A stretch of 9,238 bases of DNA from Candidatus Poribacteria bacterium (GCA_009835515.1 VXXH01000113.1:1-9238); one strand, 5' to 3'. Counted from the stretch's first letter, positions 1-6,770 are shown. Translations and numbers: made by a program. Notes: generated by a model from the sequence alone, not told the origin.

Positions 1-78
1 CAAGGAGGGTTCCAGCACGGTGGCATTTCAATGGGTGAACTAATAACACCCGTCGTAACCCTGACACCGCGGCTGTAA
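1..78 (+). CDS. C-terminal end of a PglZ / alkaline-phosphatase-like domain protein (partial)
   Basis: Frame 1 is open from the window edge to a TAA at 76-78 and gives 25 residues, including HGGISMGELITPVVTLTPR. The pattern His-Gly-Gly-(Ile/Leu)-Ser-x-x-Glu-(Leu/Met)-Ile-x-Pro-Val is typical of the extreme C-terminus of PglZ-domain proteins of the alkaline phosphatase superfamily. These occur in BREX loci and also fused to response-regulator receivers (PorX-like). Only the tail is visible, so phage defence and signalling versions cannot be told apart. The following 240 bases separate it from the RNase G gene, so co-transcription is uncertain. The family call rests on a short motif remembered from the family, not on a search. 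Confidence 0.5.
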   Translation, partial: QGGFQHGGISMGELITPVVTLTPRL

Positions 79-108
79 AGCGCAGCTCGCGAGCCGAGAT
101 TAAATCGC

Positions 109-114
109 TATAAT
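109..114 (+). promoter_or_regulatory. Possible -10 box upstream of the RNase G gene
   Basis: A perfect TATAAT stands at 109-114, but no TTGACA-like -35 lies 16-18 bases upstream and there is no extended TG. If used, transcription would begin near base 121 and give a leader of about 198 nucleotides before the RNase G start. A TTGACA at 262-267 has no matching -10 and was not preferred. Confidence 0.3.
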
Positions 115-138
115 CTATGCCAAATTCACTTGAAATAA

Positions 139-213
139 CGGAGTACTGAGACACGGAAGGATCGTCTCACGACACGGGAATTTGGTGCCACTCCGACCGG
201 GGCAACCGTATAC
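139..213 (+). promoter_or_regulatory. Candidate structured leader resembling a cobalamin riboswitch core
   Basis: Visible here are GGGAA (176-180), three bases, GGTG (184-187), two bases, A190, one base, TCC (192-194), then GCAACCGT (202-209). Order and spacing match the remembered cobalamin riboswitch core GGGAA-n3-GGUG-nnAn-UCC ... GCaACUGU. Just upstream a 6-bp stem TGAGAC/GTCTCA (147-152 with 164-169) sits where the P3 hairpin would be. Against the call: no canonical 3' B12 box (AGnCnGGAnACCnGCC) is visible before the gene, and the C-run expected to pair with GGG of GGGAA is only CCG (197-199). It may be a degenerate or truncated aptamer, another structured leader, or chance. The next gene is RNase G, which is not a usual B12-regulated gene. 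Confidence 0.35.
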
Positions 214-284
214 TTGACGCTGTTTTGTAGTCCTCACGACTTTTTGCAACGCTGCCGATTTTTGACATGACAATATGAACCGAG

Positions 285-313
285 GTGTCTCTTAAAAGAG
301 GCACGATAGGAGG
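285..313 (+). promoter_or_regulatory. Hairpin followed by a strong Shine-Dalgarno for the RNase G gene
   Basis: GTGTCTCTT at 285-293 pairs with AAGAGGCAC at 296-304, with one G-U pair. The innermost pairs probably open into a loop. Four bases later AGGAGG (308-313) lies five bases before ATG 319, a near-perfect anti-16S match that fixes the start. The hairpin stops just short of the ribosome site, so it more likely positions or protects the site than hides it. Confidence 0.6.
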
Positions 314-318
314 TAATA

Positions 319-1881
319 ATGGAAAAGGAGATACTTATTTCTGATGTTGAGTATGAAACACGCTGTGCGGTACTTGAGGAGGGGGTGCTAAATGAAATTT
401 ATATCGAACGGAAAGCAGCGGCGCAGACATTGGGAAATCTTTACAAAGGAAGAGTCGAGAACGTTTTACCCGGAATGCAGGTAGCCTTCGTTGATATTGG
501 GTTGGACCGGCACGCCTTTCTACATATTTCTGATCTCAAATACGAGAGTGCTAACGAAGATGAAGCTGAAGATGACAATGTGAATGGAAACCGGAAACTC
601 GACAAAGATGTTGATACATTGGATTTGAAAGCAAAGCCTACTAAACAATCCCGTGGTGGGCGCGGGTTCCCATTTCTCATTAGCGACCTCATCTCAAAGC
701 GGCAAGAACTTCTCGTGCAGGTCGGCAAAGAACCTATCGGGACAAAGGGTGCCCGTGTTACCAGTAACATTACACTTCCGGGACGCTATGCCGTCTATAT
801 GCCAAATTCCTCTAATATCGGCGTGTCACGCCGGATTGAGTCCGCTACTGAACGAGATAGGTTGCGCAATATGGCAAAGACGGTTAAGGCGGATGTTGAG
901 GGCGGCTTTATCATACGGACTGCCGCAGAGGGATTAAACGAGACCGAGTTTGCGTCCGAAATCCGATACCTCATCAACCAGTGGAAGCAGGTCAGTGAGC
1001 GTGCCAAGCGAAAATCCGCTCCGAGTCTCGTCAGTAAAGACCTGAGTTTTACGAACAGGATTGTCCGGGATATGCTGACCAAAGATGTCAAGCAACTACT
1101 CATTGACTCAAAGGCGGGCTATCAAGAGACGATGGACTATGTCTCTTCTGTGATGCCTGATTTGAAACCGAGGGTCTCGCTTTATAAGAACGAAGCAACC
1201 CTTTTTGATGCCTATGGTGTTGAGCGGGCACTTAAAGAGGCACTCAGTGAGAAAATTTGGCTCAAGTGTGGTGGGCATATTATCATCCAACAGACCGAAG
1301 CCATGGTCTCCATTGATGTCAACACTGGACGGTTCGTCGGGAAATCTGATCCTGACAACACCATCCTCAGTGCCAACCTTGAGGCGGTTGAGGAGGTCGT
1401 CCGCCAGATTCAATTACGTGATCTCGGCGGAATTATCGTCGTTGATTTCATTGATATGGAAGAGGCGGCGCATCGCAAGCGCGTCTTCAAGATGTTACAG
1501 GAAGCGCTGCGGAAGGACCGCGCCCGCACCAACATCCTCCATTTCTCAGACTTAGGACTCGTTGAGATGACGCGCCAACGCACCCGGCCGAGTCTCTCTA
1601 CGTTACTTATGGAAGAATGTCCCTACTGCGATGGACATGGCACTGTCCTCTCCATCGAAACCGTCGTCATTCAGCTGCTCCGTGCGATTAAGATGGCGCA
1701 TAACCAGTCGGGACACTCGGAGCTACGCGTTATCGCCAACGACTATGTCGTCTCGCATATCAAGTCGCAGATGGCGAATAAATTGCGGGATCTCAAGAAG
1801 TCGTTGAAATTAGATTTAACGCTGGAAGCGGATGCCGATCTGCACCTCTATGATTATCGTATCTTCGTTGGCTGGGTTTAA
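319..1881 (+). CDS. rng: Ribonuclease G (RNase E/G family endoribonuclease)
   Basis: This is a 520-residue RNase E/G-type endonuclease, which cuts single-stranded A/U-rich RNA with a preference for 5'-monophosphate ends. It acts in rRNA 5' maturation and mRNA turnover in the cytoplasm. An S1-type domain comes first (YKGRVENVLPGMQVAFVDIG, then HAFLHISDL), followed by the family segment KEPIGTKGAR and ITLPGRY. The two metal-binding aspartates are D333 in SIDVNTG and D376 in VDFIDM, 43 residues apart as for D303 and D346 of E. coli RNase E. The Zn-link cysteines are C434 and C437 (CPYCDGHG). The long scaffold C-terminus of RNase E is absent, so this is an RNase G. Length is slightly above the E. 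coli protein (about 489). Most of the excess is a charged, low-complexity insertion in the S1 region (about residues 75-118). Confidence 0.96.
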   Translation: MEKEILISDVEYETRCAVLEEGVLNEIYIERKAAAQTLGNLYKGRVENVLPGMQVAFVDIGLDRHAFLHISDLKYESANEDEAEDDNVNGNRKLDKDVDTLDLKAKPTKQSRGGRGFPFLISDLISKRQELLVQVGKEPIGTKGARVTSNITLPGRYAVYMPNSSNIGVSRRIESATERDRLRNMAKTVKADVEGGFIIRTAAEGLNETEFASEIRYLINQWKQVSERAKRKSAPSLVSKDLSFTNRIVRDMLTKDVKQLLIDSKAGYQETMDYVSSVMPDLKPRVSLYKNEATLFDAYGVERALKEALSEKIWLKCGGHIIIQQTEAMVSIDVNTGRFVGKSDPDNTILSANLEAVEEVVRQIQLRDLGGIIVVDFIDMEEAAHRKRVFKMLQEALRKDRARTNILHFSDLGLVEMTRQRTRPSLSTLLMEECPYCDGHGTVLSIETVVIQLLRAIKMAHNQSGHSELRVIANDYVVSHIKSQMANKLRDLKKSLKLDLTLEADADLHLYDYRIFVGWV

Positions 1882-1910
1882 TAACTGTTTTTGTATTAAG
1901 GGTTTATTAT

Positions 1911-1949
1911 TTGTCCGTTCGGTTTTTCGCATAAAAACCGAACGGACAA
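1911..1949 (+). terminator. Perfect 17-bp hairpin after the RNase G gene, without U-tract
   Basis: TTGTCCGTTCGGTTTTT (1911-1927) is followed by the loop CGCAT (1928-1932) and its exact reverse complement (1933-1949). It lies 30 bases after the RNase G stop and just before the rplU promoter, where a terminator is expected. No T-run follows on either strand, so it is not a canonical intrinsic terminator. It could be a 3'-end stabilising hairpin, a factor-assisted terminator, or a small palindromic repeat. Confidence 0.55.
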
Positions 1950-1960
1950 CTGAAAACTAA

Positions 1961-1989
1961 TTGACATTGGTGCGTTTTTGCGGTATAAT
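1961..1989 (+). promoter_or_regulatory. Consensus sigma-70 promoter for rplU-rpmA
   Basis: TTGACA at 1961-1966, a 17-base spacer and TATAAT at 1984-1989 form a perfect vegetative promoter. Transcription should start near 1996, which leaves only about 20 nucleotides before the rplU ATG at 2017, with the Shine-Dalgarno AAAGGAG at 1998-2004. A strong, constitutive, growth-linked promoter suits a ribosomal protein operon. The leader is too short to hold a sizeable autoregulatory structure. Confidence 0.85.
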
Positions 1990-2016
1990 TTAAGCAGAAA
2001 GGAGTGATGTTGAAAA

Positions 2017-2355
2017 ATGTATGCAGTTTTTGCGAGCGGTGGGAAACAGCATCGCGTAGAAGTGGGAAACTTGATTGATATTGAAAAGCTTGACGCGGAT
2101 GTTGGAGAAAGTGTTACATTCCCATCTGTCTTGGCTGTCGTTGATGATGACGGTCAGTTGCAAGCAGGCTCGCCCTACCTTGAAAATACCGCCGTTACAG
2201 GCGAGGTAGTTCAACAAGCACGCACGAAAAAGACGATTGTGTTCAAATCGAAACGACGTAAGGGGTACAAACGCAAATTAGGGCACCGTCAATCGTTTAC
2301 ACGCGTGAAAATTACCGCAATCGGCGCGGTGGAGGAAGAATCTGATGGCTCATAA
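2017..2355 (+). CDS. rplU: 50S ribosomal protein L21
   Basis: This is a 112-residue protein of the large ribosomal subunit that binds 23S rRNA. It begins [17 protein letters not shown], the hallmark L21 start (usually MYAVI.TGGKQ.RV), and carries the basic rRNA-contact segment [17 protein letters not shown] followed by FTRVKITAI. It is full length, slightly longer than the roughly 103 residues of E. coli because of an acidic tail. The start is set by AAAGGAG at 1998-2004; other ATG or TTG codons nearby are out of frame. It shares an operon with rpmA, whose start codon lies inside this gene 11 bases before its end, so translation of the two is probably coupled. Confidence 0.97.
   Translation: MYAVFASGGKQHRVEVGNLIDIEKLDADVGESVTFPSVLAVVDDDGQLQAGSPYLENTAVTGEVVQQARTKKTIVFKSKRRKGYKRKLGHRQSFTRVKITAIGAVEEESDGS
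2331..2336 (+). promoter_or_regulatory. Shine-Dalgarno of rpmA inside rplU
   Basis: GGAGGA at 2331-2336 sits eight bases before the rpmA ATG at 2345 and within the acidic C-terminal codons of rplU. The sequence therefore serves both as L21 coding sequence and as the L27 ribosome-binding site. It also supports 2345 as the true start. Confidence 0.75.
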
Positions 2356-2611
2356 AAAAGGCGGCGGCAGCACCCGAAACGGACGCGACAGTATCGGAAA
2401 ACGACTCGGTGTCAAGAAATTTTCTGGAAGTTATGTCACCGCAGGGAGCATTCTCGCCCGACAACGTGGGACCCATATACACCCCGGCAACAATGTCGGT
2501 CTTGGAAATGATTATACGCTCTACTCGAAGATTAATGGATATGTATGGTTTGAGCGGAAAGACAAGTATCGCCGGAAGGTGAGTGTCTATACAGAGCGTC
2601 CTGAATTTTAG
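2345..2611 (+). CDS. rpmA: 50S ribosomal protein L27
   Basis: This 88-residue large-subunit protein extends its N-terminus towards the peptidyl-transferase centre, where it contacts tRNA. The start [26 protein letters not shown] is the standard L27 N-terminus, followed by [21 protein letters not shown] and GYVWFERK. Length is normal. There is no Firmicutes-type N-terminal extension that would need cleavage by the Prp protease. It follows rplU with an 11-base overlap. The gene that often comes next elsewhere (obg) is absent; an intrinsic terminator ends the operon about 30 bases downstream. Confidence 0.97.
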   Translation: MAHKKGGGSTRNGRDSIGKRLGVKKFSGSYVTAGSILARQRGTHIHPGNNVGLGNDYTLYSKINGYVWFERKDKYRRKVSVYTERPEF

Positions 2612-2643
2612 CGAAGACCTCCGCACCAGGAACGAACGACGAG

Positions 2644-2694
2644 AAGCCTCGCCTTTGGGTGCTGCATCGCGCGCCACCCGAGCGAGGCTTTTTT
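2644..2694 (+). terminator. Intrinsic terminator of the rplU-rpmA operon
   Basis: AAGCCTCGC (2644-2652) pairs with GCGAGGCTT (2682-2690) as a 9-bp GC-rich outer stem. Inside it, GGGTG (2657-2661) pairs with CACCC (2675-2679). A run of six T (2689-2694) follows directly, giving a classical rho-independent terminator. It separates the ribosomal genes from the lipoprotein genes. Confidence 0.85.
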
Positions 2695-2767
2695 ACTCCA
2701 AAATTCCCGAATGTTCACACGATTTTAAAGCAGCCTCTTGCTGCAAAACAGACAGGAAAAGACCGAC

Positions 2768-3181
2768 ATGAGATGGATAATCTACCTCATCACCTTAACA
2801 ACAATACTCGGATTGCTCGGGTGCGGCAGGCAATTGCAACAGCTCGCCGTAGAAACAATGCAAAACGCGCAAATCGCGCTCTCCTCCGCGGAGGCGATGG
2901 GCGCACAGGAAACCGCAGGGACACCGCTCAGCACCGCTCAGGAGCTGTTTATTACTGCTGAAAATGAAATGAATGCGGGTGATGCGGAACAGGCATATCG
3001 GCTGGCGCTGCGTGCATACCTCCATGCCCGCATCGCAACTGAAACCGCTATTGCTGTGCGTGAGGAAGCACTCGTTGAAGAGGAAGAAGCGCGACTCACG
3101 CTCGGCGAACAGAGTGTTGCTGAGGTGCTCCAGAGGCTTGCGGTGATAAAAGCAGAACTTGATGCCTTGCGTGACGACTAA
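2768..3181 (+). CDS. Small DUF4398-like lipoprotein
   Basis: This predicted 137-residue lipoprotein has a signal peptide with a hydrophobic core (IIYLITLTTILGLLG) and the lipobox LLGC with Cys19 as the lipidation site. The residue after Cys is Gly, not an inner-membrane-retention Asp, so outer-membrane sorting is likely. The mature part is almost all alpha-helical, rich in Ala, Glu and Gln (A..A...A..L..A..E...GD.EQAYRLALRAYLHARIA), resembling the DUF4398 helical repeat. It ends in a charged heptad region (VREEALVEEEEARLTL) likely to form a coiled coil. ATG 2768 was chosen over the longer frame from 2738 because it gives a proper signal peptide and has AGGAAAAG upstream. The next gene, 32 bases on, encodes a larger lipoprotein with the same repeat. 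No specific function is known to me. Confidence 0.82.
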   Translation: MRWIIYLITLTTILGLLGCGRQLQQLAVETMQNAQIALSSAEAMGAQETAGTPLSTAQELFITAENEMNAGDAEQAYRLALRAYLHARIATETAIAVREEALVEEEEARLTLGEQSVAEVLQRLAVIKAELDALRDD

Positions 3182-3213
3182 AATAGTTGAACGTTAACCG
3201 TTGGGGATGACTC

Positions 3214-4860
3214 ATGAAATTTTACGGATGGCTACTCTTATGCACGTGCCTCGTCGTTTTTGGATGTACGAAACCAGAGATTGATGAAGTTATGCTGGCG
3301 ACGCAGTTCCAAGACGGGCAGCAAGCCATTAATAATGCAGCAGCATTGGAAGCCGAATCTTTGGTGCCAGAGGAATACGGACGCGCAGTGAAACTCATGA
3401 GTTTCGCTCGGAACTCGCAAGAGGCGTCGGATATTCCGCAAAGTTATGAGTTCGCGTATCAGGCGGAATTGGTGGCACTGATCACTATCGCAAAAGCACG
3501 ACAGCACCACGCGAAGCAGAAGGTCGTCTCTATCCGAGAACAGCTATATCAACAGGCCATAAAGATACAGGAATATGAGCTCGAAATCGAACGTATCCGT
3601 CAAGCGATCACCGAAGAGCAGTTTGCTCGTGCTTTGAGATCAGGTGATAAGAGCCAACAACAGATAGAACAACTCTCAGCCGAACTCGCGGATTTAAGCA
3701 CAAAACTCCGTCAAGCTGAACTCCGTGCCCCGATTGCCGGTTTAGCGTTGCTTGTGAATATTACGGTAGATATTTATCCTGCCATTAAGGAGACCGCTGA
3801 CTATGAACGCGTTCAAGCGGTGGTCGCTTCAATAACGAAGTTTATTGAACAAAAGGCGTTTCCTGATGCCGAAGATGCCACGACTGATGCCCAGACACTC
3901 GTAAATAATCTTTACCAATTGGCGGTGCAAAAGCGAGAAGCAGAGGTGACGGCAAAGACGAACGCGCAGATCGCAATCGCGCAGGTGGAAGTTATCATCC
4001 AACGAGCGCAAATCCTCAATGCCAATCAACATGCGCCGAAGCAGCTACAAGAGGCAAGTTCACAACTGCAGCGCGCAAAACAGGCATTGGAGGTAAATCG
4101 CTATGAGCAGGCGCGACAGTCTGCACAACAGGCGCGACAATCCGCCGATGAGGCTGTTGCAACTGCGGAGGTCAGGGAATATAGGCAACGCGCACAGCAG
4201 GAATTAGATACGCTGATAGCACGTGCACGGCGGGCTATTGAGGGTTTAGGCGAAAAGATCGCCGCGCAGGCTGAGACACAGGTGCCGCAGTTGGAAGCGA
4301 AACTGTATGAACTCGCAAATTCAGCGTACGAAAAATCGCAATCTGCGTTCGCTGCTAAGGAATATGACAACGCGATTAAAGCGGCTGCGGAGGGGGATGA
4401 CTACCTACAACGCGCCATGGCAGGTGCAGAGCGGGTAACATCGGCGAAGTCGGACCTGCTGCTCGCCGCAAAGCGGATTTCTAATGCTGCCGTCACACAA
4501 CAACGCGATAGTATCCTCATCCGTATTAGTGGCAATGCGTTTGCCTACGGGAGCACACAGATCCGACCAGAATTTATTGATACGTTCGCGCAGCTTGCAA
4601 AAGTCCTACGAACGGCTGGATTCAGTAAATATCCGGTCCGAATCGAGGCGCACACCAGTTCTTTAGGAAATGCAAGGGTCAATCAAAGTGTAAGTATGGG
4701 GCGCGCGGATTCAATTAAGAGATTCCTCACTACGGATGGGCGGGTAGACGCAGGACGGATTACCGCAGTTGGCTTAGGAGAGACCCGACCTATTGTTGAG
4801 GATGGCCCGGACAAAGAAGAAAAGAACCGCAGGATTGATGTTATCATCAAGACTAACTGA
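3214..4860 (+). CDS. Lipoprotein with DUF4398-like helical repeats and a C-terminal OmpA-like domain
   Basis: This 548-residue predicted outer-membrane lipoprotein has the signal peptide MKFYGWLLLCTCLVVFGC, with lipobox VFGC and Cys18. Three Ala/Gln-rich helical repeats follow at about 35-105, 254-321 and 331-407. Each has the pattern LxxAxxxLxxAxxAxxxxxYxxAxxxAxxA. Between the first two lies a charged coiled-coil stretch (about 105-170). Residues 433-546 form an OmpA-like (OmpA/MotB/Pal) domain, with NxxVSxxRAxxIxxxL at 490-505 and the late NRRIDVII. Family members anchor the envelope to peptidoglycan. Arg497 of the diaminopimelate-binding pair is present, but the usual Asp of GHTD is Ser482 (EAHTSSLG). 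The Shine-Dalgarno GGGGA lies at 3203-3207. It is probably co-transcribed with the preceding lipoprotein and acts as a periplasmic tether or spacer. Confidence 0.88.
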   Translation: MKFYGWLLLCTCLVVFGCTKPEIDEVMLATQFQDGQQAINNAAALEAESLVPEEYGRAVKLMSFARNSQEASDIPQSYEFAYQAELVALITIAKARQHHAKQKVVSIREQLYQQAIKIQEYELEIERIRQAITEEQFARALRSGDKSQQQIEQLSAELADLSTKLRQAELRAPIAGLALLVNITVDIYPAIKETADYERVQAVVASITKFIEQKAFPDAEDATTDAQTLVNNLYQLAVQKREAEVTAKTNAQIAIAQVEVIIQRAQILNANQHAPKQLQEASSQLQRAKQALEVNRYEQARQSAQQARQSADEAVATAEVREYRQRAQQELDTLIARARRAIEGLGEKIAAQAETQVPQLEAKLYELANSAYEKSQSAFAAKEYDNAIKAAAEGDDYLQRAMAGAERVTSAKSDLLLAAKRISNAAVTQQRDSILIRISGNAFAYGSTQIRPEFIDTFAQLAKVLRTAGFSKYPVRIEAHTSSLGNARVNQSVSMGRADSIKRFLTTDGRVDAGRITAVGLGETRPIVEDGPDKEEKNRRIDVIIKTN

Positions 4861-4866
4861 AAAATT

Positions 4867-5154
4867 GTGCAACATGTAGATCCTTATGTCGTCCATCAGA
4901 TTGCGATGAATCTGTTTGGGGACAGATATATCATCATTTACGGAAATACAATTCAGTTCCACAACCACTGCTACCACGTGCGATGTATCAACACACCGAG
5001 ACACACGCATCGCGGGTACTACTACTTAGAGGACGCGAATACTGGCTTGGCTATGTTAAGTGATATTGATTTCGCGCCCCCCGGTTCTTATGGTGTAATT
5101 TTTGAGCCGCAGACTGGCGATATTATTGATTGCGAAGTAACGCCTCACCTCTAA
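4867..5154 (+). CDS. Hypothetical small His/Cys-rich protein
   Basis: This is an unrecognised 95-residue protein starting at GTG 4867, six bases after the stop of the OmpA-like gene. ATG 4906 (codon 14) is an alternative start, and neither has a good Shine-Dalgarno. The tight spacing suggests translational coupling. There is no signal peptide and no membrane helix. Residues 32-48 hold seven possible metal ligands (H32, H34, C35, H37, C40, H46, H48), followed by an aromatic run [11 protein letters not shown] and an acidic beta-like C-terminal half. Its codons resemble those of its neighbours, which supports a real gene. Zinc or another metal site is only an inference from ligand clustering. 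It could instead be a small regulatory or toxin-like protein. I do not know its function. Confidence 0.6.
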   Translation: MQHVDPYVVHQIAMNLFGDRYIIIYGNTIQFHNHCYHVRCINTPRHTHRGYYYLEDANTGLAMLSDIDFAPPGSYGVIFEPQTGDIIDCEVTPHL

Positions 5155-5194
5155 AAGAGGGTGGTATATAGATAGACACCGAATCTACAAGCCT

Positions 5195-6766
5195 ATGGAC
5201 TACACCGACAACACAGCATCCGTACAACAAGAGACGATTCTCATTTTGGATTTCGGTTCGCAATACACGCAGCTGATTGCCCGGCGCGTCCGCGAGCAAA
5301 ATATCTATTGCGAAATTCATCCGTATACACTGACGCTGCCCGAAATAGAGGCTATCGCGCCAAAGGGGATCATTCTCAGTGGCGGTCCCGCAAGTGTCTA
5401 TGAGACGGATGCTCCGAAAATTGATGCGAAACTCTTTAATCTCGGCATACCTGTATTAGGTATCTGCTACGGCATGCAGCTCATGGCATCGCTCTTAGCG
5501 GGTGGGAAAGTACATCCAGCCACTGAACGCGAATACGGGCACGCCCCGCTTCAAGTGCTGAGCAAAACGGATCCGCTTTTTGAGGGACTCTCTTCCTGCT
5601 TTTCTGCTTGGATGAGCCACGGTGATCGGATTGAGACACCTCCGATCGGTTTCCAAACAATTGCACAGACAGAGAATGCCCCTATCGCTGCTATGGTAGA
5701 TACCGAACGCGCGTTTTACGGTTTACAATTCCACCCGGAGGTGGAGCATACGCAAGATGCTGACCGGATTTTGGCGAACTTCACGCGAGAGGTATGCGGG
5801 TGCCGCAATACTTGGACGATGCGTGCTTTCATCGCACGCGCGACAGCACAAATACAGGAACAGGTCGGTGATGAACGCGTCCTCTGTGCAGTCAGTGGCG
5901 GCATTGATTCAATGGTGTTGGCGACGCTGCTCCATCAGGCGATAGGCGACGCGCTCGTATCCGTCTTTGTGGATAATGGGCTTCTCCGCAGAAACGAAGC
6001 CGCTGAGGTTGTCAAAACTTGTAAACAGATCGGCATTCCGCTTGTCGCTGTTGATGCCGTAGAACCGTTTCTTGATGGGTTGGTAGCGGTTACGGACCCG
6101 GAGCAGAAGCGAAAGGTCATCGGGGCACAGTTCATTGAAACTTTCAAACGATCGGTGGCAGAGATGCCGCATAATTTCCGTTTTCTTGCACAAGGGACGC
6201 TTTATCCTGATGTCATAGAAAGCGTCTCTGTCAAGGGACCATCTGCTACGATTAAGACGCACCATAACGTTGGCGGGCTGCCATCCGATATGCCGTTTGA
6301 ATTGCTTGAACCGTTCAGGGAACTGTTTAAGGATGAGGTGCGCGCAGTTGGGGCAGAACTAAATGTGCCATCACATGTCCTTGGGCGGCACCCGTTTCCT
6401 GGACCTGGGCTTGCTGTCCGCATTTTAGGTGAGGTAATCTATGAGCGTTTGGAGATACTCCGCGCAGCGGATGCGATTTTTATTTCTGAGATTAAAGCGG
6501 CAGGCTTGTACGACCAGATTTGGCAAGCATTGGCTGTGCTTTTACCTGTCAAGAGTGTCGGGGTGATGGGAGATGCACGCACTTACGAAAACGCTGTGGC
6601 ACTCCGGGCAGTCACCAGCAGCGATGCGATGACAGCGGATTGGGCGCGGATCCCGCCGGATGTACTCGCGAGAATCTCGAATCGGATCATCAATGAGGTG
6701 CCAGGCATCAACCGTGTCGTTTACGATATTAGTTCAAAACCGCCAAGCACCATTGAGTGGGAGTAG
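5195..6766 (+). CDS. guaA: GMP synthase (glutamine-hydrolysing)
   Basis: The enzyme converts XMP, ATP and glutamine to GMP, the last step of guanine nucleotide synthesis, in the cytoplasm. Residues 14-200 form a class I glutamine amidotransferase, starting [20 protein letters not shown]. The catalytic triad is Cys91 (GICYGMQ), His180 and Glu182 (FHPEVEH). The ATP pyrophosphatase domain carries the PP-loop SGGIDS at 234-239. [12 protein letters not shown] (398-409) and the terminal [10 protein letters not shown] mark the dimerisation domain and show that the C-terminus is intact. At 523 residues it matches the usual 510-525. ATG 5195 places the conserved start about 13 residues in. No Shine-Dalgarno is evident and there is no other in-frame start close by. 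It stands 40 bases after the small unknown gene and may share its transcript. Confidence 0.97.
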   Translation: MDYTDNTASVQQETILILDFGSQYTQLIARRVREQNIYCEIHPYTLTLPEIEAIAPKGIILSGGPASVYETDAPKIDAKLFNLGIPVLGICYGMQLMASLLAGGKVHPATEREYGHAPLQVLSKTDPLFEGLSSCFSAWMSHGDRIETPPIGFQTIAQTENAPIAAMVDTERAFYGLQFHPEVEHTQDADRILANFTREVCGCRNTWTMRAFIARATAQIQEQVGDERVLCAVSGGIDSMVLATLLHQAIGDALVSVFVDNGLLRRNEAAEVVKTCKQIGIPLVAVDAVEPFLDGLVAVTDPEQKRKVIGAQFIETFKRSVAEMPHNFRFLAQGTLYPDVIESVSVKGPSATIKTHHNVGGLPSDMPFELLEPFRELFKDEVRAVGAELNVPSHVLGRHPFPGPGLAVRILGEVIYERLEILRAADAIFISEIKAAGLYDQIWQALAVLLPVKSVGVMGDARTYENAVALRAVTSSDAMTADWARIPPDVLARISNRIINEVPGINRVVYDISSKPPSTIEWE

Positions 6767-6770
6767 CAAT

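Noticed and set aside
262..290. Promoter with TTGACA at 262-267 before rng
   Set aside because: The -10 position at 17-base spacing reads GTGTCT, and no other spacing gives a TATAAT-like box.
79..318. tRNA, SRP RNA, RNase P RNA or tmRNA in the gene-free leader
   Set aside because: No T-loop GTTCGA, no SRP GGAAG/AGCAG core, no RNase P GAGGAAAGTCC and no tmRNA ends were seen. Only the cobalamin-like core stood out.
795..1413. Antisense frames inside rng
   Set aside because: They lie opposite a fully conserved RNase G gene, have no ribosome sites and no recognisable domain, so they are shadows of its codon pattern.
2730..2744. Small hairpin GCAGC/GCTGC before the first lipoprotein gene
   Set aside because: It has only five base pairs, no T-run and no clear relation to the ribosome site. 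It can easily arise by chance.
2659..2961. Open frame of 100 codons across the rpmA terminator
   Set aside because: It runs through the terminator and overlaps the lipoprotein gene in another frame. It has no Shine-Dalgarno and its composition is unlike a protein.
5146..5163. Hairpin CCTCT/AGAGG over the stop of the small unknown gene as a terminator
   Set aside because: The stem is five base pairs with a bulge and no T-tract follows, so termination there is not supported.
5909..6265. 118-codon antisense frame inside guaA
   Set aside because: It is a codon-pattern shadow of the highly conserved guaA ATP-pyrophosphatase region, with no motif of its own.
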